Below are positions 22,001 to 31,110 of a stretch of DNA of 64,000 nt, piece after piece. Numbering within the stretch: position 1 is the stretch's first letter; every line of letters begins with the position of its first letter. The DNA comes from Hsuehochloa calcarea. Taxonomy: Eukaryota; Streptophyta; Magnoliopsida; Poales; Poaceae. A program made the position numbers and the translations under genes. The notes below the pieces were generated by a model. The model searched no databases. It worked only from the letters and a program-made list of their open reading frames with translations, and was not told the origin of the DNA. The DNA lies in the NCBI GenBank assembly GCA_036346395.1, contig CM070615.1, positions 20,579,282 to 20,643,281 of the forward strand, read 5' to 3'.

Positions 22001-25000
22001 TCAAATCAACCAAACATTGGAATTTTAGATTACTGGTAATGTGTTTACCAGTAACTAGATTGAGGGGAATATTAGATTACATGGAAATATTAGATTACAG
22101 GGGAATATGAGATTATAGGTACCAAACGCACCCTTACAGGAATCAACAGGCAGAAATTGTGCCAAAATTAAACAATGCAAGTAAAAAAAAACCTTACTGG
22201 AGCATGGTACAATGAATACCTCACCTGGGAAAGAATAAGAACTCTCAGCCCTTTGTTTCTGATCTGTTGGAGCATTTTGTCAAGAAGCAGCAGCTTGCCA
22301 CTTGCATGCACTCCAATATCTAGAATATCAGTTACAGGATGACCCTTGGTAAGTGAGCTTTGCAGCAATTGATCTACTAGATAAGGGTGGTCACAGCACT
22401 GTTGCATGATAAGAATGGATGAAGATCAGTAAGCCTGTCAGCAACTATGCACAATGAGTAACTGTGCCTGCAGATTCCATCTAGTCCATCTAATTCCCTA
22501 CTGTGAAAAAATGTATCATGCATGCTCAGAAATTTCAAGAGCAAACCTTCCGGAGGGATACAAGAATGCCGCGAAGAGCACCAACACTATCAGTTTTTGA
22601 ATGTGAACGGAGCGCTGGGGAGTTTGAAACTATGGTATAACAGTACATTTCTAGCTGCACTCGTGAAAGGTGAGCAGGAACCCAGTACTCCAGAAATTTT
22701 GAAGAATCTGATTTCCGCTCAAATGCCACATAATGCGCAAGTTTTGCTTTCAACGTCGCTAGGGTGCCAGCTGTATCAGTAGAATCACCATTTGAATTAC
22801 TGGAAATACCATTTCCTTCAGAGTTGAGGAAAGATAGCAGGTTGATGTACTCAGGAATATTTTCCTGCAAAACAACAAGAGTTAACACTGCCTATCTCTG
22901 GTACAAAAAAATTTTATAGGGTAAAGCTGTTGACAGCACCTTAAGTGGGGAACTCAAGAGAACCATCCTAAAGTCGGTAGTAAGGCGCTTAAGTCGTTCG
23001 AGGCATTTTGAAACTCTTGAACTTTGACAATCGTCAACAATAACCGCCTCCCAACCAAAACATTCCATGGTTTCAATGTCCTGTTTTATAGTGGAACAAA
23101 AAAAGGAAAGCAAAAGGACATACATAACCTTGATAGTTAAACTTCCGGATTGTATAATGCTAATGCAAATAAGAAACAAAAGATAATTTTGGTATGCCTT
23201 TAAATGGTAAGTTACATGAGCTGAGACTAACAGAAAACTATTACCTCTAAGATAGCATCAGGGTGGGACAAGAGAACTTGCAACATCACAGAGCCATTTT
23301 CATAAAACTCCAAATCTTGAATTGATTTGCGCACGTCTTTCTCCCCATTGTACACAACAACATTGATGGATGGTGCCAAGCGATTGAACTTAGCCTCCCA
23401 CAACGAGAGAGAAGCGGCACTAGAGACAATGAGAAGTGGCCGGCAGACATCAGGCAATATGGACATCGCAAAAAGAATGGTCTTAATTACACGCTCCTGT
23501 ATAATCAGTGAGTTAAATAGTTACAACCTTGAGATGTGGCAAAACACCCTAATGTAACAGTAAAGAATTCAGTAGTCTAAAACACATCAGTAACAGTCTT
23601 ACAGTCTTATAAGCCATGCTGATGGCTTACAAGCCAATAAGGCTTCTAATTAATAACCAACAAGAAAAATTAGTAGGCAAAAAATGGAAGTAGAAACAAA
23701 ATTGTCAGCGAGAACTTAAGTTGAAGGTGCAAAAGAAATATATTTTTTGGCGCATAGCTGCAAAAATATTCACATAGTTCTACCTGATCATCGATAATAA
23801 TAGCACCACTAGAATTGCGCCAAAACCCACGAAGCTGATTAACCGAACTCAAGTGGTCATTATATAAACCAGGGGGGCACCCATCTGGCAGCCTCTGAAG
23901 TTTCTGAAATGGACTTTGTTTAACCTGTAAGGACCAGAGACAGTACACTGTTACTCAAACTTGTTAAATTTTAAGCAATACAGGGTTTTATACTTTTATT
24001 TCAGAGATAAATTGTCAGTGTATCCATAAAAAAATATATCAATCTAGGGTTTGTTTGGAACATAGGAATTTCACAAGAATTTTACAGGAAACAGTGCAGC
24101 TCCCACAGGATTCCTCTTAAATTCCAGCATTCCAAACAGGCCCTAATGCGCACAAGGATGCATACAGAATGAACAACTTGGAAAGAATGCAATGAAGTAG
24201 CAAAGGGTATAGGAGCAAAAAATTAAGTGCAAGTAGCCAACAAAATGTCAGTAAGTCAGAATGATACTGGGCGATGGTATGGAATCACAAAAGGTAAAAG
24301 GGTGCAAATAACTAACAAAATGTCAGTCAGAATTATACCTGCTGTTTCATGTAAAAAAGGGAATTATACCCACTGAAAGTATTAAAGTGCAGAATGTATG
24401 GAAGGAGAAAGATAAGGTCAACATACAGTGGAGAAAATTCATTGGTATAGATTTCAATATTGAATGAGAAACTCAGTTGTTAAAATTTTAAATTTTCATT
24501 TGCTATAATTGGTCATCTTGATCAAATAAAATCTAGTGAATAAAGACATAACTAAGAAAAGTTATGGATTCAGTAGTGAATTAGAAATTTACAAAGTTCA
24601 TTCATTATTTATATGGAGTGGACTACCATAGCAATGTACATATAGCTAACAAATCAAGATGTAAAGGCTACAAACATAGTCCTTGTTAAATCAAGTTATA
24701 GGACATCAATTAGTATGAATAATAACTGTTCTCTAAGGAATACCTTGTTTATTTTTGCAGGATCAGAAGCTTTTCTTGCACCTTCATGGCGGTTCTCATA
24801 GTTCCTTTTGAGCTCCTCAGCCTCAGGCGTACATAAAAATGATGAAGTCTCAAGTTCCCATGTCGCATGCTCATAGCCCAGATCCTTCCATTTCACTAAC
24901 CATTCGACATTGCAATATGCAAAATTTTCACCGAGTGACTTAAAAAATCCTTCAGCTTCATTTGGAAGCATAAGTGATCTTTTCTTCAATAGGCGGTGTG

Positions 25001-28000
25001 GTTCAGCCCACTCCTGCCTCCACCTTATTATCTAAGAAATCACATTCAAAAAAGAACCCATCAGCAGGCATACTTTTGCAGAGCTAACAGTTTCCTCTTG
25101 ACAAACAGAAACAAAGAAATTTATCACAGGAGTACCCACCTTTTCTTTTTGAATCCTCTTACTAAATTTGGAGATAAGATCATGACCTCCTGGGGTGCTA
25201 TCAATTATATAGCTTTCTGGAGCCCACCGATTATGTACATGAGCTAGATTCTTGTACTTCACAAAATATTGTTTGCTGCTCTGCACTCCTAGAATGGAGA
25301 AGCAATAGAATTAATAGATAAATGGAGATAAATCAAGATGAAGTGCTATATGTTTTATGTTTAACTTACCCTCCTTGACATCCCACAAGGATTCAACTCC
25401 CTCACTGACTGAATATACGCCAAACTGGAGCCTCTTTTTAGTGCATATGCTGCACAACCAGATACCTAGAGAAACACAATCCAAAGGAGGATCCAGACAA
25501 GAAAGATGGTACTGTCTTTTACAACCTTTTCCATCGCAAGACCTGTTACCAAATTAGCAAAACAAAAAAAGAAGATATTAAGAACCTTGAACATTAAGTG
25601 CATGCCATAGAATAATATTGTAATAAAGGTAATTATTATATTCACAGCACAAAATAAAAAACGAAATAAAGGAAAGATGGCACACTACTCCACTCAAGTC
25701 CAACTGCCCATCTCTGCACCGCCCCTCGTACCCTACCTCCTTACTGCCCACTACTCCCACCACGCCGCCGCCTAATTCTCTCCTCCACCTCCCTCCTGGG
25801 CCTGCCCTCCCTCACCCTCTCATGGTGGGTTATGCTGCTGCTGCTGCTGTGTCTCATCCTCGAGCAGTGACCGGCAGCGGCAGTGATGGGGATGGCTACG
25901 GCCGGCGGCAACTCCCCTGCAACCAGATCCAGCGGCAACAGGGCAAGGGACGACAAGTCAGCCTAGATTGACACCCCAAACATGTTTCACCATTTTTCCC
26001 CCACCTCACCCCTCCTCTAGCACCAGGACAACTAGGTGATGCCGTGACAACCTTGGCAGTTAAGAGCGTATTTTGTCACCAGAGTAACTAGAAAGTATGC
26101 CAACCAACAACAGGAGTAAAATCACCACATATTTTCTACACTGAAACACAAACAATTTAACATATGGAACACCACTGCAGGATCCTGAGCAAAGGTAAAA
26201 GAATGAACAAGGTCTACAAAAGTGAAAGAAAATGAGCCCTTTGGGTCATCCATTGGCAGGGTGAAGAATTTGACTTAGCACAAAAGCTGCTAAAAGAAAA
26301 TGTTTGGCATCAAATCTGCATGATCATGCTCTGTTTTCTAGGGCCACATTTCCATTATTTCGTTATTAAAAAAGAACTGAAAACGAAAAAAAGAGACTGA
26401 AATGCACTATAAGTGATTTGACTTACTTAAGAATTCCAGGGGTTTCCCTACATTTGCAAACAACAAACATGTGCTCATTGCACTCTGTTTCATCATATGG
26501 GGTTACTCCAGTCTGCCTTGAAGTACAAGCCCCTTGAATCCCAATGGAATCACCGTCTTCAATTGCTTTCTTGGCCTAGAGCAGGACCAAAAGAACATTA
26601 ACTGCAAATGACTGATTCTATTCCACCAAAAAAAAAGAAACAGATGAAACAACACAAGAGCAGCAAAAGAAGTTGCTGCGAGACTTATTTGAGTACTATA
26701 CTACTACCCCTTCGGAATGAATAGTGGAGCAAGGCCTGTTTGGTGATTCTGGTACAAAACTTTGGCTGCAAAACAGAAGGTGATCACAGAATCAGTTGTG
26801 CTACCAAATGCATGCCCAGTGACATGAAGGGAGCATCTATATAGCTAAATGAAATAAGCATTTATGGAAGGATAAGTGAATTACTTTGAATAGCCAGCAG
26901 TTTGCTCTCTAGCTTCCATTGCAGGGCTGCTTTCAGCCGCATTATTTTCTGAGCACATATCAATAGGCATATGTGGCTGTACAAAAATTGACAATACAAC
27001 TTTTAAGTCCGCTGGTACACATGGGAAGATGATACGAGAAAAGAACAAGGGTGTCACAAAAAATTATCAAACATACTATTTAAAGGAACCAGGGTGTTAC
27101 AAAAAAACTATCAACATAATAATTAAAGGAACTCAAGTTGGTAAACGAACATAAGTATCCTCATCTGGTTGATACTTCGTACAGTAAGAGTTATAATAAA
27201 GTAAAGCAGCTCGAGAGGTGGTATAAGACTTCCCAGGTACAAACAAAGAACAAATAAATGTATTATTGATATATGTATTTATTTCTACAATGCTAATCAA
27301 GAGTTAAGAACTACAAAGGATGAAAGAAGACAACACCGCTACTTTCAGTAATGCCTTGATTTCATCGACAGTAGAAACACAGCACCAACACCTCAAAGTA
27401 TAGAAGATGAATGGTTGCACAAACCTCTGAAATGGAATCAGATTGCTCAACTTCAATTTTCAACCCATCTGTCTCTAATATCACCTCCGCAATTTCACGC
27501 GAGGCAGAAGTATAACCTTCCAAATATTTATTGTCACCCTCACTTAAATGTGCCTGGTTGTCTTGTTCTTGTGCATCACTTTCATCATAGCCCAAAACAG
27601 CACCATTGTCTTCCACATGCGCCTTGGAAGCATTTTCGTCATCCATTTTGAGACGAGTAGCAAGAACTACATCGGTGAAGTTAGATATACAGATGATGGC
27701 ACTAGGATGTAAGCTAAATATAGAAAGGCAACCCCCCCCCCCAAAAAAAAAACAAAACAAAAGGAACACCCCAAAAAATGGCATCGTTGTCATAAATTGC
27801 TATGCCTAAACTCATTGATAACAAGATGTGAGCCCTCTTGGAATTTAGAGCATGCAGCAGACTAAAAACACTTCCTCCTAGCAGAACCTGTCACAAGAAT
27901 GCATCAAGCTTTGCAACTTCAGCTAGCTAAGATGCACCTACATTGCACGCAGCAATAGCAAGGCCTCAGAGATGACCGTTTGCAATAAACAGATCAACTG

Positions 28001-28756
28001 GGATAATGAAACAGGCAACTAAACTGTGAACTATCAAAGAGGCAACTAAACTGTGAACTATCATCCTAGTTGATTGGACAAACAAGACATGAGTTAAAAA
28101 TCACAGGGAAATCCAGTACCTGGGGATTTTTCTTTTTCTTCTGATGGCTTGAACTGTGCTACATAGCTCTTTGAGTTTAGCCTTTTCTGCTTTTTCCATG
28201 GCCTGCTACCACTCTCAGTGTCATCGTTCTTATTCTTCATTGAGTTTTGTACATCAATTTGTCTTTTTACAGTTTTCTTGGGGGTAGCCACTGGAGTAGA
28301 ATTTCCATTTGAATTGTTTGAAGCAGGAGAAGCTGAAATGCTATTATTCTTCACTCTGTAGGACTTTCTTGCGGAACCGGCCTTGTCAGTTGACTCTGCT
28401 ACTCCTTTTAACTTCTTTGTTGAGGACTTCGGGGTAGCATCCCTGCTGCTGCTGCTTCCCCATGTAGATTTCTGCGAAGGTGGGGCAGAAAGCATGGCAG
28501 AACTGGAAGTGGTTGTCACATTAGATTTCTTTCCCCTTGTTTCTCGATTCGACCTCCTGAGGTTTGGTGTCTGTGTATCCCTTGCTTCATGCGCAGACGA
28601 GGTTCTAGTCTCCCTCGCACTGGTGGAACAGGTGGAGGCCGTTGTAAATTTGGGGTCTTTTGTTTTGGCAGCAGCGCTGGCCTTCCTTGTGCTGGTTCCA
28701 GCACCAGTGTCCCCCGCTCCATCTTTCTGTGCCCCACCTGACCGGGTATTGGCCAT
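11991..28756 (-). CDS. MOM1: MOM1-like CHD3-derived transcriptional silencer (20 coding exons)
   Basis: I joined these exons, all with GT/AG introns and consistent phase: 28756-28120, 27666-27425, 26976-26885, 26765-26708, 26575-26427, 25542-25370, 25288-25140, 25031-24744, 23924-23784, 23496-23245, 23080-22940, 22864-22547, 22398-22225, 20826-19848, 19770-19682, 16310-16206, 16124-14967, 14285-13731, 13629-13434, 13030-11991. They encode 2,311 residues. Order: basic low-complexity N-terminus, PHD finger, two chromodomains, degenerate SNF2/helicase, conserved coiled-coil region, Pro/Ser/Gln tail. In Arabidopsis MOM1 is a nuclear protein that keeps heterochromatic loci silent without changing DNA methylation, and it descends from CHD3 remodellers. 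Unlike Arabidopsis MOM1, this protein keeps PHD and chromodomains. The catalytic helicase motifs are altered, so remodelling activity is unlikely. The start ATG has the context GCGGATGG. The family call is strong; one-to-one orthology is inference. Confidence 0.9.
13434..19770 (-). CDS. MOM1-like exons 15-19: conserved MOM1 coiled-coil region (CMM2-like)
   Basis: Exons 19,770-19,682, 16,310-16,206, 16,124-14,967, 14,285-13,731 and 13,629-13,434. Exon 15 (HVQLKPELSKLYKLLELP) joins exon 16 (ESVKCLCEEFLEYILKNHQV) in phase 0 across a 3.4-kb intron full of inserted DNA. Exon 17 has VNRRESLALAVKHLNYECN and two helical stretches: LREKNIHDKQANEVAMLDMH leading to ETCKLVVEHLHRTH, and IEWFTMLLYAFLEHMRCQRK. 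In MOM1 the CMM2 segment forms an antiparallel coiled coil that dimerises and is sufficient for silencing; this stretch is its likely counterpart. Exon 18 is Pro/Gln/Ser-rich and ends in a short helix. Exon 19 is another coiled coil (ECSQEIEKIKRKYDLLLQEQ, AKVALNQSLAEDFRAKF). Confidence 0.8.
16988..17640. other. GC-rich island inside the intronic insertion (possible captured promoter/exon)
   Basis: Very C-rich then G-rich sequence, unlike the AT-rich surroundings, with frames on both strands that are compositional shadows. A diverged direct repeat is visible: CCTGGGTGCCAAAGACATGC (about 17,425) and CCTGGGTGCCGGTGACACGC (about 17,559). It resembles the first-exon region of a grass gene carried by a non-autonomous DNA transposon. 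I cannot name a parent gene. Confidence 0.35.
17880..18455 (+). mobile_element. LINE-like 3' end fragment with poly(A)
   Basis: The reading near 17,952 gives FWCLWKERNNMYF, which resembles the C-terminal end of plant LINE reverse transcriptases (W-x-L-W-K-x-R-N). The segment ends with TTAATAAATGGAACCGGGGT, a short GC hairpin (GGTGGTTAACACCC) and TAAAAAAAA at about 18,445. Plant L1-type elements often end this way. It is a 5'-truncated remnant. Host-strand frames in it are not genes. Confidence 0.4.
19848..22398 (-). CDS. MOM1-like exons 13-14: SNF2 C-terminal lobe
   Basis: Exon 13 (22,398-22,225) encodes CCDHPYLVDQLL and GKLLLLDKMLQQIRNKGLRV, the classical start of helicase C lobes. Exon 14 (20,826-19,848) encodes FIFLIDSRACVPSIKLSSVD, IIIYGSDWNPVNDLRALQR and ISIESQSERVPIFRLYS. 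The DWNP block is intact, but motif VI (normally QAxAR-x-HRIGQ) reads ALQRISIESQ, so the arginine finger region is lost. The rest of exon 14 is the CHD/MOM1-specific extension (FLLSRLEEFKKHNYS, FWTFWLNLLDGKSPHW) and a basic patch (MKRRKIGEIMDSS). The 1.4-kb intron between the exons holds an 825-bp MITE. Confidence 0.85.
21309..22133. mobile_element. 825-bp Tourist-like MITE in the helicase-region intron
   Basis: Terminal inverted repeats GGGTGCGTTTGGT and ACCAAACGCACCC are exact over 13 bases. They are flanked by TTA on both sides (21,306-21,308 and 22,134-22,136). The interior is A/T-rich with many repeats of AAATTTCAAA-type phrases and no transposase. The TTA target duplication and GGG...CCC ends place it with PIF/Harbinger-derived Tourist MITEs. 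It lies in the intron between exons 13 and 14 of the MOM1-like gene. Confidence 0.85.
22547..23924 (-). CDS. MOM1-like exons 9-12: degenerate SNF2 N-terminal lobe
   Basis: Four phase-0 exons (23,924-23,784, 23,496-23,245, 23,080-22,940, 22,864-22,547) cover the first helicase lobe. The lead-in GLYNDHLSSVNQLRGFW matches the CHD pattern L-x2-Y-Q-x-E-G-x-N-W-L. Motif I, usually G-x-G-K-[TS], reads IIIDDQERVIKTILF: the glycines and the catalytic Lys-Thr setting are gone. Motif II, usually DE-x-H, reads VIVDDCQSS. Motif Ia (RPLLIVSSAASLSLW) and motif III (MVLLSSPLK, in place of LLTGTPLQN) are recognisable but altered. The fold is probably kept while ATP hydrolysis is lost. This matches the known decay of helicase motifs in MOM1 proteins. 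Confidence 0.85.
24047..24143. mobile_element. 97-bp MITE in a MOM1-like intron
   Basis: Ends GGGTTTGTTTGGAA and TTCCAAACAGGCCC are inverted repeats with two mismatches. The interior continues to pair (GGAATTTC ... AAATTCC), so it can fold as a hairpin. Flanking bases are CTA and TAA, so a TA-containing duplication is likely but not perfect. It lies between exons 8 and 9. Confidence 0.65.
24744..25288 (-). CDS. MOM1-like exons 7-8: tandem chromodomains
   Basis: Exon 7 (25,288-25,140) encodes QYFVKYKNLAHVHNRWAPES, the aromatic cage and WxP core of a first chromodomain. Exon 8 (25,031-24,744) begins IIRWRQEWAEPHRLLKKR and carries the second, VEWLVKWKDLGYEHATWE. Both keep the Y/W-K-W-[KR] beta strand and the terminal W-E. 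Chromodomains of CHD proteins bind methylated histone tails or DNA and pack on the ATPase. An in-phase junction (0) and a 108-base intron link the exons. Confidence 0.85.
25370..26575 (-). CDS. MOM1-like exons 5-6: PHD finger
   Basis: Exons 26,575-26,427 and 25,542-25,370 meet inside the finger. Reading across the junction gives CKCRETPGILK, then SCDGKGCKRQYHLSC, then WLCSICTKK. The ligands follow C-x-C ... C-x4-C ... H-x2-C ... W-x2-C-x2-C, a complete Cys4-His-Cys3 PHD set apart from a compact first pair. In CHD3-type proteins this finger reads histone H3 tails. Arabidopsis MOM1 lacks a full one, so its presence here is an ancestral trait. The 884-bp intron between the exons has a GC-rich stretch (25,740-25,960) whose long minus-strand frame I take as non-coding. 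Confidence 0.85.
26708..27666 (-). CDS. MOM1-like exons 2-4: acidic linker before the PHD finger
   Basis: Exons 27,666-27,425, 26,976-26,885 and 26,765-26,708 encode about 131 residues, beginning VLATRLKMDDENASK and rich in Asp/Glu. Phases run 1-0, 0-2 and 2-0, so the three join without a stop. No domain is recognised. Exon 4 is only 58 bases, so it is the least certain of the chain. Its acceptor (TTTTGCAG) is good, its donor (GGGGTAGTA) is acceptable, and its length is the one needed to keep frame. Confidence 0.65.
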
Positions 28757-28797
28757 CCGCTCCGCTTCAGTAGCAATCAACACATTACGTAGGGTAC
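28120..28797 (-). CDS. MOM1-like exon 1: basic, Ser/Thr-rich N-terminus
   Basis: The ATG at 28,754-28,756 opens MANTRSGGAQKDGAG. The exon encodes about 212 residues rich in Ser, Thr, Lys and Arg with no folded domain, including likely nuclear-localisation patches (RRSNRETRGKK and RPWKKQKR). A probable acceptor (CACTAATCTAG, ending 28,798) puts 41 bases of 5' untranslated sequence ahead of the ATG. An upstream in-frame ATG at 28,918 exists, but it lies before this acceptor in a sequence that reads as intron. The exon ends in phase 1 at 28,120, with donor GTACTG. Confidence 0.75.
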
Positions 28798-30027
28798 CTA
28801 GATTAGTGCAATCAGAAGCACCAGGAGGTAAAAATTCTTGAGTTGCGGAGCATGGTAACAAATAGTGAAGTAATTTAATTCCAAAAAGCATAAGCGGTGT
28901 GAATTGATTTAGAACCACACAGAAGCTTTCGCTATCGACACGTAGTGAATCTCAGTGTTGTGAAAAACAGTACGCTGTCGTCGGACGGATAGGGTACCAC
29001 AAAGAGATTAATCGTTATGCGGGTGACCAATCGGAATTTAACGGATGGTTATACGTTTTTAATAATTTATTTATTTATATTAATATTGCTTCAAAATAAT
29101 TTATCTGCCATGATTATGAAAATTTATCATTGTATAAAACATGATTACATACAATCTATACCAATACCATAACTTGAAGTTATAAGGTAGCGGATAAAAT
29201 TTCAATCGGCTCGTGCTAAGTTTTTGCCTTTGAGGAATTCCCCTACACAATTTGCACAAAGTATTTAGCAATCGGAACATCAAAGCAAGCATCGATTATC
29301 CATCCATACTGGAAAATTAGGAAGTAGGCAAATCTTCATCAGTTCACATCTCCAAATATGCAGCCAGAGAAATCAAGAAAACAAAGAGATGACAGATTTG
29401 GAATTTTGGATGATAATGTTTGACTACTTATCGCACCGGCGGGAATGCCAAATTGTTGTCACTGATATTACGGACGTCTCTGTCCAACTAAATGGGCCGT
29501 AGTATAAAAAAAATTAACCGTGTGTGTCGGCTGATTAAACAGTAAACGACTGATTAATCGGTGTAATCGGTCAATTTTGCGCTCACGCCCGTTAGCTAAA
29601 AACTGCAAATGCTAATCGTGACGTTTTGGGCGCCGTCACCGACCTGACAGACGATAAATCGGCCGCTAACACCGTTTTTCAATACACTGTTAAATCTACA
29701 GCATGCTGCACTCGACCGGACGCTCTATTTCCCCCAAAACACAAAATAGCCGCAGGGGCGGGCTTATCGCGGGGCAAGGGGGATTGAGTAAGCTGAACCC
29801 CAAAAAAATCTTGGAAAATAAACTGCATCCGCACCATGGGTACCAACTGAGATCGATATTGCGCGCTAAAGAAGAAGAAGAACCTAATCGAACGAACCGA
29901 GTGTGGATAGATGGATAAAATTAGTAGGGCACCAGTCACCACCACACAGCAAACTAACCGAATGGGAGGGAAGGAAGATGTGGATTGGATTGCGAACTTT
30001 TGGAACAACCAAGCTAGGGTTCCTTAC
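28798..30027 (-). other. Probable 5'-UTR intron of the MOM1-like gene
   Basis: Between a good donor (TTG|GTAAGG, at 30,027) and the acceptor CTAATCTAG (28,798) lies about 1.2 kb without a convincing exon. Part of it (28,980-29,660) is AT-rich with repeated CGGTGTAATCGG-like phrases. The assignment depends on the untranslated exon upstream and has no transcript support. Confidence 0.4.
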
Positions 30028-30290
30028 CAACAAAAGAAGGAACCAATCCAAGTCGAGATGGATCTCCACTCCACTCCACGCCGCACGAGAGAAGGCTTCG
30101 GTGCGGAAGGAGGTCCGACTTCCTGCGTCCCGCCGCCACCGGCGAGGTCACCGGTAACAAGGCGCAACAAATCTGTGAGGAAGAGAAGAGGAAGTAATTT
30201 GGGGGGAGAAATCCGAGAAGAGGAAGAATAGGCGAGGGGAGGAGGAAGTCGAAAAAGGGGGAGGTGCTCTCTTGAATAAATATTATCAAG
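30028..30290 (-). promoter_or_regulatory. Probable first (untranslated) exon and start region of the MOM1-like gene
   Basis: On the minus strand this stretch reads as a typical grass 5' leader. It has a pyrimidine-rich run (CTCCTCCCCTCGCCTATTCT), then GC-rich sequence with CTCGCCGGTGGCGGC. It ends at a strong donor, TTTGTTG|GTAAGGAACC. No long frame is needed here. The (TA)n tract upstream at 30,327-30,358 would lie in the proximal promoter. It could instead belong to a short separate transcript. Confidence 0.45.
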
Positions 30291-30320
30291 GTGCTTGTGT
30301 GCTGTAACCGAATTCCAAAA

Positions 30321-30326
<6 letters not shown>

Positions 30327-30358
<32 letters not shown>
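30327..30358. repeat. (TA)n microsatellite
   Basis: About 16 uninterrupted TA repeats, just upstream of the probable first exon of the MOM1-like gene on the minus strand. A second TA run lies at about 30,573-30,597. Both sit at edges of the repeat cluster that follows. Confidence 0.9.
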
Positions 30359-30361
<3 letters not shown>

Positions 30362-30589
30362 AAGTTTTTCCTATATGGAAATGTATATAGTCTATGTAGG
30401 TAATTTTTAGACATACTCCTTTTAGTGTGTTAATATCAATCTTATGGACTCTCTTACAATTTTTAGGTGGTTTGCATCTTATCTTAAATTAGTATATGAG
30501 TATACCCAAAGTGATAAAGGAGTATATGAGCGTGTATATCAAAGTGTTTAATGAAAGTATTAATCGTATATAATAATATATATATATAT

Positions 30590-31110
30590 ATATATATGTA
30601 TGGAAATGTATATAGTGCTAATAGGTAATTCAGTGCTAAGGTGTTAATATCAATATTGACCGTTGATTTGATTCATTGGAAGTGAGCATGTATATATAAT
30701 AAAATGAACGATTCAAAGTGGTTATATATATAGGGAACGTATCTAGTGCTAATGTGTTAATACCAATTTTTTCCGTTGGATCTGAATTGAACAATCAAGA
30801 TTAATGCGGGCTCCCACCTCTAAACAATTTAACCATTTTGCATGTTCTCATCTTCAATACACCTTCATTAATACGTCTTCATTAAAAATCATGCATACTC
30901 CCACCTCCAACGGTCAAGATTGGTATTAGCACCTTAGCATTGAATTACCCATTAGCACTAAATACGTTCGGGCTCCTACCTCTAAACAATTTAATTACTT
31001 TGTATGCTCCCACCTTCAATGCACTTTCATTAATATGTCTTCATTAAACATCATGCATGCTCCCACCTCCAACGGTCAAGATTGGTATTAACACCTTAGC
31101 ACTAAATTGG
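30590..31110. repeat. Cluster of nested foldback (MITE-like) repeats
   Basis: GAACGTATCTAGTGCTAATG (30,735) is an inverted match (one mismatch) to the sequence ending at about 30,970 (CATTAGCACTAAATACGTTC), giving a 235-bp foldback. Inside, TTGGTATTAGCACCTTAGCA pairs with the TGCTAATGTGTTAATACCAA block. Further copies stand at 30,610-30,665 and 31,070-31,110. CTCCCACCTC plus TTCATTAATA phrases recur as direct repeats at about 30,810-30,900 and 30,980-31,070. The group looks like several insertions of one family. Confidence 0.65.

Noticed and set aside
25741..25956. GC-rich minus-strand frame in the intron between exons 5 and 6
   Set aside because: Including it would break the PHD finger and the phase; residues are low complexity.
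28383..28841. 152-residue plus-strand frame opposite exon 1
   Set aside because: Shadow of the Ser/Thr/Ala-rich first exon; no recognisable motif.
28757..28918. Upstream in-frame ATG at 28,918 giving a 54-residue longer N-terminus
   Set aside because: A good acceptor at 28,798 places that ATG in intron sequence; the peptide lacks the basic low-complexity character of the rest.
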